A stretch of DNA of 64,000 bases from Toxorhynchites rutilus septentrionalis. Lineage: Eukaryota > Arthropoda > Insecta > Diptera > Culicidae. The stretch covers positions 260,377,598-260,441,597 of the forward strand of contig NC_073746.1 in the NCBI RefSeq assembly GCF_029784135.1, in the 5' to 3' direction. The notes under the pieces are model-generated. The model was not told the origin of the DNA, searched no databases, and was given only the letters and a program-made list of their open reading frames with translations. Made by a program: the position numbers and the translations under genes. Below, one piece after another: positions 37,787 through 50,107 of the stretch; position 1 is the first letter of the stretch, and every line of letters begins with the position of its first letter.

Positions 37787-38972
37787 CTTTTCGATAACAA
37801 GTTTTCTGGAGTTATTTAAAAAAATAGAAAAATATTGAAACATATTTTGGTATCTACTCTGTTACTCATGTCTGCCTTCTATTAAATCAAGTATATGTGT
37901 CAAATATAGCACAAATCGAAACGTGCCTGAAGGACTTGTACGCTAAAACACATTATCTCGCACGAACTTGATCACGCTTTTTGACTTACCGATTTTCTAA
38001 ATCTTGTATAGATTTATGAACTTATGTCAATGAGCCTTTTTTGGGAAGTTTTTGAAAAGTACAGCAATAATATTATTGTTAGGGGAAAAATAAATCCATT
38101 ATTTTCTCGATAGACGGCTGTCTCGTAGACAGTGCTGAAAATATTCACATTCACGACATTCAAATTCGGCGAATTTCTGCCTTCCTTGTATTGATAACCT
38201 ACTGCTCAAGCGAGAGTCGATAAATATGGAACAACACTATCAATGAACCCCAGTGGAATGAACATCAACATCAGCTTGCCATGAAGTTCATTTTTCATTT
38301 GCATCTTCTTTTTCGTCATGGTATTCGTAAGGTCGAATATGAAGATCATTGCGTGTTAGTGAAAATCAAAGCATAAAATTCAGCGTCACCAATTGAGAGT
38401 GAAACCGATGGCAATTCATCACACAAAATTCTTGTTTTTGGCGACTTCGGCAATGGAATGTATAGAATAACTCTGGCTACGTTTTATGAATCTACTCACG
38501 ATTGCCCGGAATTGACATACACCACCATTTATATGTGCAATGGGTAACACGTTTTCAATACAAATTCACTACAAGTGATGAAGATCAACTTAACGTTCGT
38601 GATAATCACCTGAAATTATTGACAGTAACGAAAGTGCCTTAATGCAGGCTTTTCGAAATTCGTTCATGCTGTTTTCGATCAATATACCAGACAAAGTTCA
38701 CGCGTCTCGACTCTTGTGTTATACTCATTATGCCAGATATGGAGTTGAGTTTTAACAGAAGAGAATTCACCCGATACTGGGAAAAATCTAATTCCTCCAT
38801 TCGTGAATAAATTTTGATAATTTATGGCACTGCTCGTAGAGTATCGATCAAACAATTTCAAGGTTATGCTCGTTGTCATGATAAAATTTCATACCAAAAA
38901 AATCCGTTTTGCTGTTTCGTTGTTTTTTTTTTGTTTGTTCCACTCAGTTGTTGCAGTTGCAGGATGTTAACT
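37785..38972. other. No gene recognised
   Basis: AT-rich sequence, no long ORF, no repeat I can name. Confidence 0.4.
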
Positions 38973-39905
38973 ATGGAAGTCAACAAAGAGAAGATTCGGT
39001 ACGTTTTACAGTTTTTCTATGATAGAGGTGAAAATGCAAGCTAAGCCGCTGATATTGTAAATGGTGTTAATAGCACTGATACTGTAATAGCTAATTGCGT
39101 ATAATAGCGATTTTATCGATTACGTTCAGGCATTTTTGATGTTGAAGATGCACCTTGCACAGTCAGGCCTGTCGTCGCTTGCACAGTCATTGTCGACAAA
39201 ATCTCAGAAAAAATCGAAGTTGACCGGTATGATATTAGTCGTAGCATCGCCCAGGAGCTGAAGATCGACCATAAAACAGTTTTAAACCATTTGCGCAGAG
39301 CTGTATAAACAAAAGATGCTCTGTGCGGGTGCCACATCATTTAACAACAACAACAACAAAAAATGGATCGCATTTCCATCTGCGAAGCCTTAGCCAAACG
39401 GAATGGAATCGACCCATTTCTTAAACGAAACGTGAACGTGACTGGTGATGAAAAATGGGTCACATACGACAATATTATGCGGAAACGATTGTGGTCAAAG
39501 CATGCTGAAGCAGCTCAAACGGTGGCCAAACCAGGACTAACGGTTAGGAAGGTTTTACTGTGCATTTGGTGGGACTTGAAGAGAATCATTTTTTGGTTAC
39601 TTTCGTATGGCCAAATACTAAATTTAGATCTCTACTATCAACATCTGGGCTGTTTGAAGCTAGCGATTGACCAGAAACTGCCAAAATTGGCCAACAGAAG
39701 AGGTGTTGTGTTCCATCAGGACAACGTAACGCAACACATAGCTATAGTGACTCTCCAGAAACTCCGCGAGTTTGTTTGGGAAGTAATAATGCATCCAGTC
39801 CGAACCTGGCACCAAGTGATTACAATATTTTACTCGCATTGCAAAACCTTCTGACTGATAAGAATAGGGATCAAGATTGTGAAAATCGATCACTATAAGA
39901 ACCAA
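38973..39905 (+). pseudogene. mariner transposase pseudogene
   Basis: Starts MEVNKEKIRYVLQFFYDRGE at 38973, has a stop soon after, then frames with DKISEKIEVDRYDISRSIAQ, DHKTVLNHLRRA and a 163-codon open stretch (39363-39854) with VTGDEKWVTYDN (first catalytic aspartate), WSKHAEAAQTVAKPGLT, and VVFHQDNVTQH (second). The third motif (YSPDLAPSD in relatives) reads HPVRTWHQVI and has lost its aspartate. It is the same subfamily as the mariner at 49768-52952. I found no inverted repeats at its edges. Confidence 0.88.
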
Positions 39906-39945
39906 GACTTCTATGAATGTTTCTCTCATAGAAGTCTTTGTTCTT
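39897..39945. other. 20-bp-arm hairpin
   Basis: AAGAACCAAGACTTCTATGA and the inverted TCATAGAAGTCTTTGTTCTT flank a 9-base loop, with one mismatch. It lies at the degraded end of the mariner relic. Confidence 0.75.
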
Positions 39946-39998
39946 CGTTACCTTTACCCTTAAAGTGGCAACAAAATGTACAACAAACCGTTGCACCG

Positions 39999-40043
39999 TT
40001 TAGGATTGTCCGATTTGGGTCAAATAAATCGGACAATCCTAAA
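39999..40043. other. 17-18-bp-arm hairpin
   Basis: TTTAGGATTGTCCGATTT and AATCGGACAATCCTAAAT flank a short spacer. It follows the hairpin at 39897 by about 55 bases. Confidence 0.75.
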
Positions 40044-40045
40044 TA

Positions 40046-40125
40046 CAGGGAAACTTCGATATAACGTACCCTCGATATAATGTCACTCGATATAACGTAC
40101 ATTTTACCTCGATATAACATACACA
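40046..40125. repeat. CGATATAACG short repeats
   Basis: Four imperfect copies of CGATATAACGTAC within 80 bases, starting GGGAAACTTCGATATAACG. This resembles one end of a pogo/Tigger-like element; I did not find the matching other end. Confidence 0.5.
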
Positions 40126-42912
40126 TTTCCAAAGTGTAAAGGAAAAAAAAATTCAGTATGTCGAAAGTTTCAAATGAGAACTTGTGTTAATCAATAGGGG
40201 TCGATTTTTAGACCTCGTCGACCCCCAAAAACAGTTCTCGTTTGTGTCGACCCCTGGAGATCGACCAGACCAGAGATCGACCACTTTGAGAAACACTGAT
40301 ATAGAACAAGCACATTTCTGAATTCGGGCTCGAAAACGTATTTTACAATGTAACCCGGGGTGCGATTCATCACAGAGTTGAGAGTGACAAAATAGGCTTC
40401 AATTGTGCTCAATGTTCAAAGTCAAATGAAGTCAAAAATTGAAATTGTATTCGAGTGATAAGCAACATACAACAGCAAACATACATCGGTTGAGGGATTG
40501 ATTTTGGTTTACTTTTGCAGGCCCTTATTAAATGCTACAAATTCATCACCAACTAAACTATCGGTTCTTCAAGCCGAAGAAGTAGAAATAATACCAAACA
40601 ACAAATCCTTACAAAGTTAGTTGAAAGTTTTTGCACAGAATGAAAAGAGCTCCCCGGCAGGATTAAACTTTACACCAAGGCTGGTAATTTATTGTGTGTT
40701 GGAGCAGAAGAGTTTTAATTCGATAAGCAGCTTAAACTCGAGCGAAGGCCATTAGTTCATATTTCGCCACCGTAAGTAATTACGGAGAATGAACTAATTG
40801 CTGCCCTTAGCCTGTGGTAAAAAGTATTTTCCGAGAGGAGCTAGCTTGGTGTATATGTATATAGTAGAAAGAGCGGAAAACGGGGTGTACGCATGGTACT
40901 TTTTGCAATTGGTCGGTGTTAAGTCAGAGAGGACCAAGTAGCAAAATTGAAAATTTCGAGTTATGGATTGCATTAGGTTAAGCATTTCGTAAGCTTCATA
41001 CCACATTTATTAGATGTGGGAAATCACGCGTGCAGCAGGAACAACATATCGAAATTGTTTCGAATGCTCTACAACAACCCCTTATAGCACCAAACTTTAA
41101 ACTAGTTTTTCTCGAAATCATAAAAATGCCACATGGTCCGATCTGACTCAACACCAACCAATTATGGTATCAATACACGCAATAGTTATTAAGGCTAACA
41201 AATCATTTGGATTAAAAAAATTGCAACATCTTGTGTGGTAGGTTCATAAAGTTAAGTGATACTTCATTTTTCTATATTCATACATGAGACACGGAGTATA
41301 AAACACGTACAATTTCGTTCTTCTTACTTTTGACGCAAATTTCTTCACCTCTGGAAAAATATTCCAGTTCATTCGTCGAAATATCTTAAACTTTGTAAGT
41401 ATTCGATTCATGTTTGCTAACCCCGCTCAATCCCAGGCAACGGGTGAAAAGATTTGACGCGTAGATCTCAATCAGCATCCGATCGTCTGAGCCAATTTCT
41501 AGCCGCAAAGGAAATTGGATAAATAAAATTTCACTTGGCAGAAGCGGGAAAAAAGCGAAACGGAGAAACGTGAAATTGAATGCTTCGAATGAAATGGAAA
41601 TTGAAAATCCGTTTGATGAATATTAATAAAATCTACGGATCAGCAGTGCGAGCCATGCTGCTACGTAATATAACGAGTTATATTTTTGCCTATTAAGGGA
41701 TTGGGAAAAACGGAAACCTATTGATACATTTCGTGTGATCCCGTCCTATATTGATGACGTTATTACCTTTATCTTGCGCGTGCACACGCGTTTCATACAA
41801 TTACATTATTCATTTATTGTACATCAGCAAACATTTGAACATTTTTTAGTTTAATTTATCCCTTATTCAATATCAGGCCTCATTGAACAGCTACAAATAA
41901 TACTTAAAAGGCGGTAGAAAGAACACCCGAAACATATTATCATTCGAGCGTCGCGAATGAAATCATCTCTTTCCACAACTCGTAAACATGTTTTCCACGA
42001 GATTGCACAATACACAAAAAGGGCCGAAGCAACAAATTACTTTCATTCCAACGAATTCATGAAAATATTTGAAAAGAGGGTTTCTGAGCCGATAACAACA
42101 CCGGTAAGGTCTTTTGTAAAGATGTAACGAGTCAGTTCCACTGTTACCATAAGTAGGAAGTGATAAAATACGTTCGACAAGCAGAGTCCCTCCTCTTGAA
42201 AATGTGTATCACACGGATATATCTCTTTCTCTGGGTGTGAGGCAAAACTTGTCATATTAGTTGACTGGATCATAGATTTTCATGTCCCGTATCGCCCAAC
42301 AAAAAAGGAGTGCACTACGATGGACAACTTACGCTCCAACGGTGAGAAGGATGAAGAATCGAACAGAACACGGGAAAGCGAACCTGGAAGGAAAATTCAA
42401 TAAACCGAACGTCGGAGTGCATGCTCTGGTGCCAATAAAACGCAATGGCAACGGAAGGATGCAAGTGAGCCGGAAACGCTTGCAATGAGTTTATTCGGCT
42501 GATCGTAAATTGCAATCAACCGGAATTTTGCTACTCGTAACAAGATTTTGTGTCCATCTCCCCATGTTCCGATGCTTGCAGTGCTTCTATCGACAGTTTA
42601 TCGGGTAATTTTCCAGATGAATAATAACAGAATATTTAAACGAAGATTAATGCGCATTCATGACATTGGAAACTAATATCTTTTTTTTCATTCACATATT
42701 CGGTTGGGGAGAAAAAAATCGACGTAAACTTCAAGAACTTGTTTAGCTTGATTAGAATAATAGTTAGATATGCACCGTTTTGTTCGATATTTTGTTGCCA
42801 TTTTGAAGGTCATTCCCGTATGCCTTTTCATATGTGCCTCTTTGTTGCTTAAACACAGGGATATTTAATTTTCATTAGCTCCTATTGACTATCATGTTTC
42901 ATTAGCAAAATT
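40126..42912. other. Long stretch without recognised gene or repeat
   Basis: No ORF above about 75 codons has a recognisable motif, and I saw no internal repeats. The 42282-42488 plus-strand ORF is basic but otherwise featureless. Unlike most of the window, this could be non-repetitive intergenic or intronic DNA. Confidence 0.4.
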
Positions 42913-43075
42913 CATTTCTTTATTCTTTATTCTTTATTGGAGGGAAAGCCTACTAAGTGGGCGCAAAACCTCATCCTTTACGTATCAACAGACTACATAA
43001 AATCCAACAGATACATTTACGTAAACCTAATCTTAAACTAAATGCGAACACAAAAAAGGTTGGATACAAAAACAA

Positions 43076-44880
43076 TCAATTAATAAGAAGAAAACCGTAA
43101 AACAAATTCTTAAGCCTAACACGGGACACATTGAAATCGAAACAGTTGTAACACTTATTGAACGCCTTACACATGACGGTTATCGGTTCATCTGCACCGT
43201 AGTTCGTGCGAAAGACTGGGACGTTTAAAAAATAGTAAGAACGTAGATTCACGCGTCTGATGTTGATGTTCAGTTGTTGCAATAATGCACCACAATCAAT
43301 ATCAGACCGCAACAGATCAGCGATAAATATAGATTTTGAAACGTCGCGGCGAACGCTTAGTAACTGTAGGTCCATCAAAATGCATTCAATGCATGCATGC
43401 AAGAAACATTCCTGAATTCTTTGGAGAACCGAAATATGTAAGCGAGTTGACTTGACGCCTTGGCGGAAACGTAATCAACCTGATCCTTAAAGGTTAGTTT
43501 CGAATCAAGTATGACACCCAGGTCCTTGATTTTTGACTCACGATTGATAATATGATCCGTCAGGCAATATGCGAAACAGATTGGCGATTTTTTCCTGCAG
43601 AACGTGATAACTGCACATTTTGAGGCGTTTAGCATTCTGTTCTTGTGACACCAATCAGCGAAAACGTATAACTGCTGCTGCAGAAATAAAGCGTCACCTC
43701 GGTCCTTTATAACAGAATACAATTTGAAATCGTCGGCGTAAGACAGCTTCATGCAACGAATAGAAAAATGAACGTCGTTCAAATTAGAAAAAAAAAGATG
43801 AAGGGTCCTTGGTGAGTACCCTAAGGCACGTCAGAAGATACTGGAAACGATTCAGAAATATGATCACCTATTTTTACTGCCATATGTCAACCGGTAAGAT
43901 ATGAGCGAAGCCAATTAAGAAGAGAACCGTGGAAGCCAAATAACTTTAATTTGGCAGTTGCAATGCCATGATTAATTTTATCAAGTGCAGCCGATAGATC
44001 GGTGTAAATAGCGTCGACTTGATGTCCCTTTACCATCTCGCGTATGATTGAAGAGGGGTATTGTACGAGATTTGTAGCAGTAGATCTCTTCGGCATAAAC
44101 CCGTGTTGCTCGGAGGCAATGTAGCTGAAACAATTGTACTTCAAATAATCCAGCACCAACAGTTCAAATAGTTTAGAGACTGCACATAAAGCAGCGATAC
44201 CGCGATAGTTCGTAACCGATTGCTTATCACTCTTTTTGAATATAAAACAAACGAACGAGAACTTCCAGATCTCGGGGAAAATTCCAGAATTTAACGAGAG
44301 GTTGAAGATTGATGCTAATGGTGAGAACAAAACTTCAATGCAGTTCTTAATGACGAGCGAAGGTATTCCGTCTGTATCAACGGAGACAGAATTCTTGAGA
44401 CGGAGGCTAGCTTTCCGTACGTCATCACCCGAAATTGGCGGATGCGACCCAATGGCACGATACATAGGAACCTCATTAGCGACAGCTGATATATGGTCTC
44501 TAGACAAATGTTCGTTGACGAAAACACTGCTAAACTGCGACCGGAACAGATCAGCAATTCCCAATGTATCCGTTGCCTCTTGAACTGCATTGAACATAGA
44601 AGAAGGTAACCCTGACTCTTCCCGTTGATCATTCACGTGTCTCCAGAAACTTTTCGGATTCACTTTAAGCTTGTTTTATAGCCGATTGTTATGTCGCTTA
44701 TACTGTTTGTTGGCGTTGTTATAATTCCGTTTTGACACGACCGTACGCTGTTTGCAAAATTTATTTAAAGCAGCACGTTTATATGACTTTAGTCGCATCA
44801 GTCGAAGATTGGACCAAGGTGGGTTAATAGGTGGGGACGGGAATTTTCTTTGGTACGAGCTGATCAATTGCATAAACAAT
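43076..44880 (-). pseudogene. LINE RT and C-terminal region
   Basis: From 44880 down: PPINPPWSNLRLMRLKSYKR, NPKSFWRHVNDQREESGLPS, SVDTDGIPSLVIKNC, NYRGIAALCAVSKLFELLVL, SEQHGFMPKRSTATNLVQYP, YTDLSAALDKINHGIA (the usual FSKAFD is altered), then a frameshifted GxPxG region near 43800, an intact YADD at about 43735, and LDSKLTFKDQVDYVSAKASS. Several frame breaks make it inactive. Confidence 0.85.
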
Positions 44881-44904
44881 AATATTCGAAAAAATTATAA
44901 GAGG

Positions 44905-46873
44905 TTGTGTCCAAGATACGACCGCATTGTTGACGTAGAACTACGCTGTTATTTTTCATAAGTCGCATGTTTATACCTTCGGATATTATTTTATAATGCT
45001 GTGAAATTAAAACTGCTTAGTAGAATATTCTCTGAAATGGTTTTTTCATTGTAGAATCAGTTGACGATAATTGATTGATGATTCATTCTTGCCCTCGCAA
45101 AACAATAGCTGATCGTATGTCGCAATTTATTCCATGTCAATGCATTGAAAATTTACCTCGAACGCTATTTCGGTGGCCTTTTTCGCAATTGAAATAGACT
45201 CGGCTACAGTCGATTATATACATGTTGCACCAGCACCATTATTCCACATCTCATAACTACATCAATATATCTTTGGCACCGCATGGAAACAACAACAATG
45301 ACAACACTTGCAAGTATCAAATATCATGCTACATGTTGTATGGTATTGCCTCAAAGAAATCGTACCTCTAGGCATCGTTCGTACAACGTAAACCAAGCGC
45401 CAAACAAGCGTTCGCCATAGCATGCATACAGAGGCATACATTAGTGGTTTGAAACTACTAGGAATATAAATACTTCTCATAATTTAGTGCTATTCTCAAA
45501 AGAAACGCTTCTGTTTATATTATTGGCCTCGAAAAAAGTTGCATTACTTTTTCATGCTCGAGAGAAGCGCAGTTGTTACCCTTAGTGGAGCAAGTTTTGC
45601 TACTGGCAAGCGAAACCTAATCACATACAAAATTCCAGAACGACATTTACTTCCTTGGTGACTAAAAAAGCGAAATAAACTCTTTTTGTTAATATAAACA
45701 ACCTCCAAAACAGTAGCAATGCTTCATTATTATCAATATTAGCGCATATGCAATCCTAGTTGAAGGCAGTTTTGCGACTGGCACGCGAACCCAAATAACT
45801 TATAACATTCCAGTAAGACATTCAAGATGCTTGGTATTCCTCAAATAATTTTATGGCGCACAACCTTAACGCCTGCTTCGCCCTAACGTCAGTTTAATGC
45901 ATTGATGCATTCTCAAAGGCACCAACGAATCCCTTATGATGACGGAAAACAAACAATGTGCTTGGAAAAAGACTGAATTATGCCACACAGCTTGTACTCT
46001 GCTGTAACACCCATCGATGCGATTTCGCTGATGAGTTTGTCAAGAGCGACCGTCTTCACCACCAGCGGGGGAGCTTGATTTTGGTTGCTGCCTGAGTAAC
46101 AGCGTTTACATTTTCGACCGACGCGCCGAAATCGCCTACTTCGCTGTTGTTCGATGCGATGTCACACTCGCGAAGGCTCGGTTGATGCTTGCATCCAAAT
46201 TTTATTGCTCCTGACAATGCGTTCGTTTTTTGCAGGGCTCGAGCCAGCCTTCCTTTTCTTCTTGTTCATCATACACTACGCGAAGCGTGTGTGATCTTGT
46301 TATGACGCGGAAAGAAAAACACACGATACGAATAACGCGAAAAACGAACAGAAAAACTGAACGACGAAATCCAAGTTGGATTACCACTGGTGGGGTCTAA
46401 TCTTAGATCGAAGCGCAGCGAAAGCAAAGTGAACTGGATTGCTCAACAGTCCGATTCCGAATGAAGGTTTGGCTCAGCGAGATTCACTGTTTATACTCTA
46501 GGCAAGTATTCCCCTTCGTTCTTCTTCTTTTCCTTTGTTTACGGAGACTTTACATCTTACGATTTCCCCTTCGTTGCTCGTCGATAAGTTGTTCGTTATT
46601 GACAGCTCTGTTCGGGAAAGCACACAAATGGACAGAACAAATGTATGAAGAAATGGGAATGCTTCCAATTTTCATCAATTTAAACCATATACAGACTATG
46701 GGATTGGAATGTATAGCATATCAAACAAATTTTAGAGAATTCCCGATTCGTTTGGTATGTAAATCGCCAGAATTCGTTCACGGCAAAAATAGTTATTGAT
46801 GTTAACATTATTTCATAAAAACGTGACCTGTTTTCTGATTTGGCACCCTTAATGAAAGACGTAGTTCTACGTC
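44905..46873. mobile_element. E4: E-family element inside a LINE
   Basis: Left end GATACGACCGCATTGT then TGACGTAGAACTACG (44931-44945). Right end, read inverted, TTTTGACGTAGAACTACGTC (46858-46873 is a near-palindrome). Positions just inside (CTTTCATT after the palindrome on the inverted right end) match the left end of E2. It separates the endonuclease from the RT of one LINE. Contents: diverged ~175-bp direct repeats (around 45590 and 45768), a Jockey-type 5' region (about 45955-46440, minus strand), and sequence without coding potential. The left boundary is approximate. Confidence 0.6.
45955..46440 (-). pseudogene. Jockey-type LINE ORF1 start and leader
   Basis: On the minus strand a frame begins MNKKKRKAGSSPAKNERIVR, and a shifted frame continues PPLVVKTVALDKLISEIASM and GVTAEYKLC, both familiar from the gag-like ORF1 of mosquito Jockey elements. 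Only the first part of ORF1 is present and it is broken by stops. It is preceded by about 150 bases that look like a LINE leader. Confidence 0.65.
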
Positions 46874-46879
46874 AAAACG

Positions 46880-47830
46880 GATGAGGCTGCGTTCTCGTCA
46901 CAATCTCGAAGTTCATCGTACCAGTTGATATGATCAAAAAAAGCGATCATTCCCTCGAAGTCAGCTTTACGATAATCGTAGGAAACGGTGTCTATTGTAC
47001 TACGAAACGAACAAGCCTGACGGAAACGTAATGTTACTTGCAGCGGTGGATGATGTCTGCATCGTTTGACTAGTGGTTCAAGTGCCTCAAGAACCGCGCA
47101 ATTAGAGGCAAGTTCGCGGCTGATGAAACAAAGATCGAGTAATCTGTTATTGTAATTGAAGACCCCATTCAATTGCTGAAAATCAGCGGTATTATAGCAG
47201 TCCAGCAAAGATATTACTAGAGATGTTGTACTAGAGCCATTGGTGCGAAAGTGGTAGAATCCTGTATCATTCTTGGTCCAGTTGATTGAAGCCAGGTTGA
47301 AATCACCGACAACAAATATATCATCATTAACATTCATCGTCGATAAGACCCAAAAAATCGAATTGATGTGTTGATTTACCAACTCAAAATCGCGAAGTCG
47401 GTCCGGAGGAAGATATACCACACAAATAAACATTTTTTTTGTTGGTAGGGTCACAGCTACCCACACTTGCTCGACACCCGTAGAATTGGGAGGGTGGATT
47501 AAACGAGAGGAAAATGTTGAACGAACTGCTAACAAAACTCAACCTCCAGTAATTTTAGTACTAGTAGCCCGAGAACGATCGGTTCGATAAATCATATAAT
47601 CCGGACCGAAGATTTGCTTTGAAAGCGTATTGCCGTTCAGTCAGGTTTCAGTGAAGGCGTATATATCGTAGCAAGCATCAGAGCACGCTAGTTTGTACTG
47701 AGCTACGGTTGTGTTCATGCATCCGACGTTCTGATAGTAGAGCAATACTTCCTCCTCCTGGATCAAAGATGCGATGCGAATGTTTCCGTTGGAGCCGTCG
47801 TCATTTGTCATAGACTGGAATCGGTGGTAA
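46880..47830 (-). pseudogene. LINE APE endonuclease, N-terminal part
   Basis: Starts about 47815 (MTNDDGSNGNIRIASL). It then reads YYQNVGCMNTTVAQYK, DACYDIYAFTET, a stop where tryptophan is expected, a second stop, and an open 222-codon stretch (46867-47535) with VAVTLPTKKMFICVVYLPPD, VVGDFNLASINW and RLLDLCFISRE. GDFN and the preceding LTETWL-like site are AP-endonuclease active-site regions. The frame runs into the E4 end. Confidence 0.85.
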
Positions 47831-47861
47831 TCATTTGGTACGAGGTCCCGGAGCTTCTATG

Positions 47862-47936
47862 AGTCACGTGTATTCTAGAACTAGCAGCATACGAATCTCA
47901 ACTAAGTACTAATTACAAATAACGCAAGTATAGGTC
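47862..47936 (+). mobile_element. SINE 3' fragment (58762 family)
   Basis: TCACGTGTATTCTAGAACT, AATCTCAACTAAGTACTA and AACGCAAG match the second half of the SINE copy at 59712-59975. Head and B box are absent. Confidence 0.55.
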
Positions 47937-48019
47937 TGGGTACACTTAGAGCCCCCGCAGACTACAGACTTTTTTATCAACCGATAGTTTGGCCGAGTTT
48001 GCCTCTCCGTACTGATTAA

Positions 48020-48323
48020 CATATTAAGGACCGCTCACGAGTTTTCTCGTGTTTCGCGTCTCATCTGTTGCGGATCGCTCAGAAGCTTTCTCGTGTTTCG
48101 CGTTCCGTCTGTTACGGATGGAACGCGAAATAACCCGTGTTTCCTACACTTGATGGTTAAATCCTTAATCTAACAAGGTCTACTGATGGCTCGCCTTCAT
48201 CTCATCCACACCGAAGGAAACGATCTCATTCGTGGAATCCGATCAAATGAAGCGTATAAGTTTGCCCCGAAACGTGCGGTCCCAGGCGTATGTCTTACAG
48301 ATTTCTTTTCGGTCCTTAATATG
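48020..48323. mobile_element. TTAA-flanked MITE (piggyBac-like)
   Basis: Perfect inverted ends CATATTAAGGACCG and CGGTCCTTAATATG, each flanked outside by TTAA (48016-48019, 48324-48327). The TTAA target suggests mobilisation by a piggyBac-type transposase, an inference from the target only. Interior has two related CTCGTGTTTCGCGT blocks and no coding sequence. Confidence 0.72.
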
Positions 48324-48829
48324 TTAAGAAGCCCACCAAACTATCTGCAGTGTGCAGGAGCTCTTAAACGCAGGCTTCATTTCAAATATTATATTTATTT
48401 TTCAGTTCCGATAGCAAAATAACATTTCTTAAAAATACTAGAAACAAGCAAAACCAAAAATTATTTAAGTTTCCATAGGTTTAGCCAATGATCGCACCAA
48501 CTTCTCAGGGTCCCTCATAAGGTTTTCGATAATCGATATATTCGCTCACACCCATCCAGTTCTTTCTGAACTACTGCTAACGGTCATCGGATCTTTTGTC
48601 CTTCTTCCGCAGTCATTCTTTCGTTAAAACCCAAAAAAATCGAATGGTCCTTATTTGCAGACGATTCGACGGATTCATCTCCGTTTCTACAAAACAGTAT
48701 CCAAAAATAGAGATGAAGATATTGTGTTCTAGTCGGACCTAGCTTCGTGCCATTACTCAAAAGCCACTCTGGATTGGTTGACCGCTCATAACACATACCC
48801 CCACGTACCCTAGGTGCGGCCAATCGAGC

Positions 48830-49010
48830 CATATTGTCCCAGTCGATGCACGAAAATAGTTGGGAGGCCACCACAGCTCAACAACTCAAATCCTGTATCA
48901 CCAGATTTGCCAAAAAAGTGGAATTCAAGATGGGCCAGACCATGATGGCGAGGGTTCCGGGAATCTTGAGGAAGATAGAAGATAATGGGCACTATCGGTT
49001 TAATAGTTTC
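48830..49010 (+). pseudogene. Tc1/mariner-type transposase C-terminal fragment
   Basis: The frame reads NSWEATTAQQLKSCITRFAK, FKMGQTMMARVPGILRKIED, NGHY. This looks like the very end of a mosquito Tc1/mariner-superfamily transposase, after the DDE domain. No catalytic residues are present. Confidence 0.5.
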
Positions 49011-49767
49011 ATACCTCAAACGCACGTTGTATGGACTTGTGAAAATTCAATAAGGAATAGTAATCGGTTTCCCACCTTACTAGCTATTGAGTTAGGAAAA
49101 TCAAAATATCATCTAAATAAAAATGCCGCATTATGATTGGTCGATTCGTTTCGCAAAAGCTATCTCTGTTCTCACATCCAATGCATCTGTACTATGTCGA
49201 AATTGGAATACGGGAATGTGCAGTGAAATATGAGTTTGATGTTGGATTTTCTGCTGATATCCGTTGCATATTTCACATGTTCGTAAAAACCAACTTGAGA
49301 CTAGAAGATTGGAGAGTTCGTTTGACTTAATTCCTCAAGCCTCAAGATACAATCAAGTTACAGCGCCGCTTGTACTGAATCGAGAACATTTCGCATACAG
49401 AAGCGAATATTACATCGCAAGCGCAACCCCTTGTGATTCATTAGCCGGTTAGACCTGTATAAAAGGAAAGGGTTTAGTAACGAGGAACATTCAGTACATT
49501 CTGAACCGTGAAGCAACTCAGCAAATAGGCAGAATAACAACCAAAACAAGCCATATCAGCAGCATCAGCAGCAACCTGGAACAGTTTTCTGTCAGGGTGG
49601 TTCGAATTTCCTGGCGAGAATGGATCGTCTGATTTGAGCTGTCTTTTTTGTTAGGATCGTCTCTTTTCAAAGAAGCTTTATGCGGAGAGAAATCGGAGAA
49701 TGAAAGAACATGTGAGAAAGTGATTTCACACGTGTTCTGCTATGAGATCGTAGTGGGCGTTTATATA
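49011..49767. other. No gene; contains a promoter-like site
   Basis: No coding sequence recognised. A core-promoter-like arrangement lies at 49458-49495 (listed separately). Confidence 0.4.
49458..49495 (+). promoter_or_regulatory. TATA box plus TCAGT initiator
   Basis: TATAAAAG at 49458-49465 and TCAGT 33 bases downstream form a typical arthropod core promoter. No ORF that it could serve is recognisable downstream before the mariner at 49768. Confidence 0.45.
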
Positions 49768-50107
49768 TTAGGCTGTCAAAAAAGTCCTGCGGTATTTCCG
49801 CGAGGTGTCGTTGTAAGCGCGTAGTTCTTTTTTTTTATAGAGGTGAGGAACGCTCTTCCAGCCTTATCTGGGAAGGGATAACCCAGACGTCGAGTGGGGA
49901 TCGCACCCACAAAAACCAAGCCCTCTACTCGTAGTCTCATTCCCCCCGGGACCACATCTAGGCGACTACTTCAGGGGGCGGCTGTGCTCATGCACTTCAC
50001 GAGTTTTCAACGCTAACTAGCGTTGATCCTTCCCTTTTTCTCTGTATATCTCATTTACGAATCCGTTGTACTCCGCCGCGCACATCCGTTGCAAAGGATT
50101 CCTTTTA

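Larger units (their letters stand above)
42913..47830 (-). mobile_element. Jockey/CR1-like LINE split by E4
   Basis: Minus-strand LINE with endonuclease at 47830-46880 and RT plus C-terminal region at 44880-43076, ending in AATAAAG-type repeats (42914-42938 as CTTTATT on the plus strand). The two parts are separated by the E4 insertion. Frameshifts and stops occur in both. The RT style (QHGF, TATNLVQ, YADD) places it near the LINE at 18335-19728. Confidence 0.85.
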
